Source of the DNA: Verrucomicrobiota bacterium
GTDB taxonomy: Bacteria > Verrucomicrobiota > Verrucomicrobiia > Limisphaerales > UBA9464
NCBI GenBank assembly: GCA_026397675.1
Contig: JAPLUH010000167.1
Coordinates: 1-6,946 of the forward strand
Direction: 5' to 3'
DNA: 6,946 nt
In this document: positions 5,975 through 6,946 of the stretch, in pieces
Position numbering within the stretch: position 1 is the stretch's first letter
How the letters are laid out: each line of letters begins with the position of its first letter
Made by a program: the position numbers and the translations under genes
Notes under the pieces: generated by a model
Seen by the model: only the letters and a program-made list of their open reading frames with translations
Databases searched by the model: none
Told to the model about the DNA's origin: nothing

Positions 5975-6946
5975 ATGACCCGTCGCTTTGAGGTTTACCG
6001 CAACGCCGATCGGCAGTTGTTGGCCATTCCCCTGGGGTTTTCCTGGGCGGCAGCGGTCTTGGATTGGCTCTGGGCCTTGTGGCTCCGACTGCCCCAGCTC
6101 GGCATCGTTTTCCTCATCCTCAATCTCGTCAGTGGTGCAGTCCTTTATGCCAATCGGGCCGGATGGAAATCGTACCTGCTGAGCCAAGTGGTTCAGGGAA
6201 TTGTCATCGGTTTTTCTGCCCGCCGCTTCCGAGAACTGTCGGCCGAGCGCCAGGGCTATGCCTACCTCTGCACTGTGCCTGCCCGCAACGCGGCAGAAGC
6301 GGTGGCCAAAGTCCTTCAAGTCGGAGGAGTTCCCCTGCCGGAGTGGAAAGGACGCCATCTGGCCGGCGTGCCCGACCTCGTCCCCAAGCCCCTGCGCCCC
6401 TTGTTGGCCGTGGCATTGTTGACCATTAAGGCGGCCTTTCGCTACCGCCTGGTCATTACCCTACTCGGCCTGCTCATCGCCCTGGTGTTCATCCTGCCCA
6501 GCGCCATCAAGCACGACGGTTCGGCCCAAGGATTCACTCAGATTCTCATCACCTACACCCTCAGCGCCATCACAGCCCTGCTCGGGTTCACCACCCTCTG
6601 GATCGCCTGTGGCACCTTGGCGCGCGACATCGAAGAGATGCAGCTCTTCCTCATCGCCTCCAAGCCCATCCCCCGCTGGCAAATCTGGCTGGGTAAGTGG
6701 TTCGGCATCATGGTCGTCAATCTGGGCATGCTGGCCATCTCCGGCTCAGTTGCCTACGGGCTGCTGCAATTACGCACTGGTGAACTCTCCGCAGAGCAGC
6801 AACTAAAACTACGCAACGAAGTCTTGGTTGCCCGCGCCGGAGCCCGGGAACCCGCGGTCGATCTCACCCAAGACATCCAGGCCCTCCTCAAGGAACGTCT
6901 AAAAGACGCCGCCGCCGCTGCCTTGGATCCCGCCTTTGTCCGCAAG
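5975..6946 (+). CDS. ABC-2 type permease with N-terminal DUF2628-like domain (3' end outside the window)
   Basis: Open in one frame from ATG 5975 to the window edge (324 residues seen, no stop). Residues 5-112 fit the DUF2628 pattern: FEVYRN at the start, GFSWAAA (21-27), WALWLRL (33-39), hydrophobic segments at about 41-58 and 68-80, and RFRELSAERQGYAYLCTVPARNAAEAV in pieces from 84 to 110 (R-x-L, RGY-like QGYAYL, TVPA, AEAVAKVL). After a Pro-rich linker (about 116-143) the ABC-2 permease core begins at LLTIKAAFRYRL (148-159), with helices at about 159-176 and 188-212, the cytoplasmic coupling stretch ARDIEE (216-221) to KPIPRWQIWLGKW (230-242), a helix at about 243-264, and a charged helical region (267-324) likely outside the membrane. 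It should form the membrane channel of an exporter driven by the ATPase encoded immediately upstream. The exported substrate cannot be told. DUF2628 was recognised by pattern, not by a database search. In relatives the two parts might be separate genes. Confidence 0.85.
   Translation, partial: MTRRFEVYRNADRQLLAIPLGFSWAAAVLDWLWALWLRLPQLGIVFLILNLVSGAVLYANRAGWKSYLLSQVVQGIVIGFSARRFRELSAERQGYAYLCTVPARNAAEAVAKVLQVGGVPLPEWKGRHLAGVPDLVPKPLRPLLAVALLTIKAAFRYRLVITLLGLLIALVFILPSAIKHDGSAQGFTQILITYTLSAITALLGFTTLWIACGTLARDIEEMQLFLIASKPIPRWQIWLGKWFGIMVVNLGMLAISGSVAYGLLQLRTGELSAEQQLKLRNEVLVARAGAREPAVDLTQDIQALLKERLKDAAAAALDPAFVRK

Noticed and set aside
1..6946. tRNA, rRNA, CRISPR arrays, insertion sequences or attachment sites
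   Set aside because: Almost all of the window is coding; the gaps total under 200 bases and hold no tRNA-like cloverleaf, regularly spaced repeats or transposase-like sequence that I can see.

Overview
The window is a G+C-rich, densely packed, single-strand segment: all six supported genes lie on the + strand, with gaps of 61, 4, 33, 91 and 6 bases. Protein character (three SPFH proteins in tandem, ABC-2 permease style, a DUF2628-like domain, absence of Shine-Dalgarno motifs) most resembles a member of the Verrucomicrobiota or a related PVC bacterium. This is an impression from sequence style; no 16S gene or marker in the window proves it.

Layout. 1-435 is the C-terminal 144 codons of an HflK-like SPFH/Band-7 protein. 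497-1405 is a complete HflC-like SPFH protein. 1410-2504 is a second, divergent HflK-like SPFH protein. 2538-4583 is a complete P1B-type heavy-metal ATPase with a Cys/His-rich N-terminus in place of an HMA domain. After a 91-base gap holding a near-perfect palindrome comes 4675-5968, an ABC transporter ATPase whose frame is broken by one extra G at about 5271-5273 and which carries a long Pro/Ala/Ser-rich tail. 5975-6946 (open at the right edge) is an ABC-2 permease with an N-terminal region that looks like a DUF2628 domain.

How the genes may work together. In bacteria such as E. coli, HflK and HflC form a large membrane-anchored SPFH cage around the FtsH protease. Here the arrangement is K-like, C-like, K'-like, which would allow a three-component SPFH assembly. 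A metal-export ATPase and an ABC-2 exporter follow in the same direction, so the block may be one envelope or membrane-homeostasis operon. Co-direction and short spacing are seen directly; a functional link is inference.

Most worth checking are the ABC ATPase frameshift (error or real lesion), the DUF2628-permease fusion, the three-SPFH arrangement, the P1B ATPase lacking the usual zinc and copper ligands in its last two helices, the short repeated helical motifs in the ATPase tail, the palindrome before the ABC genes, and the pyrimidine-rich, SD-less leaders before several starts.
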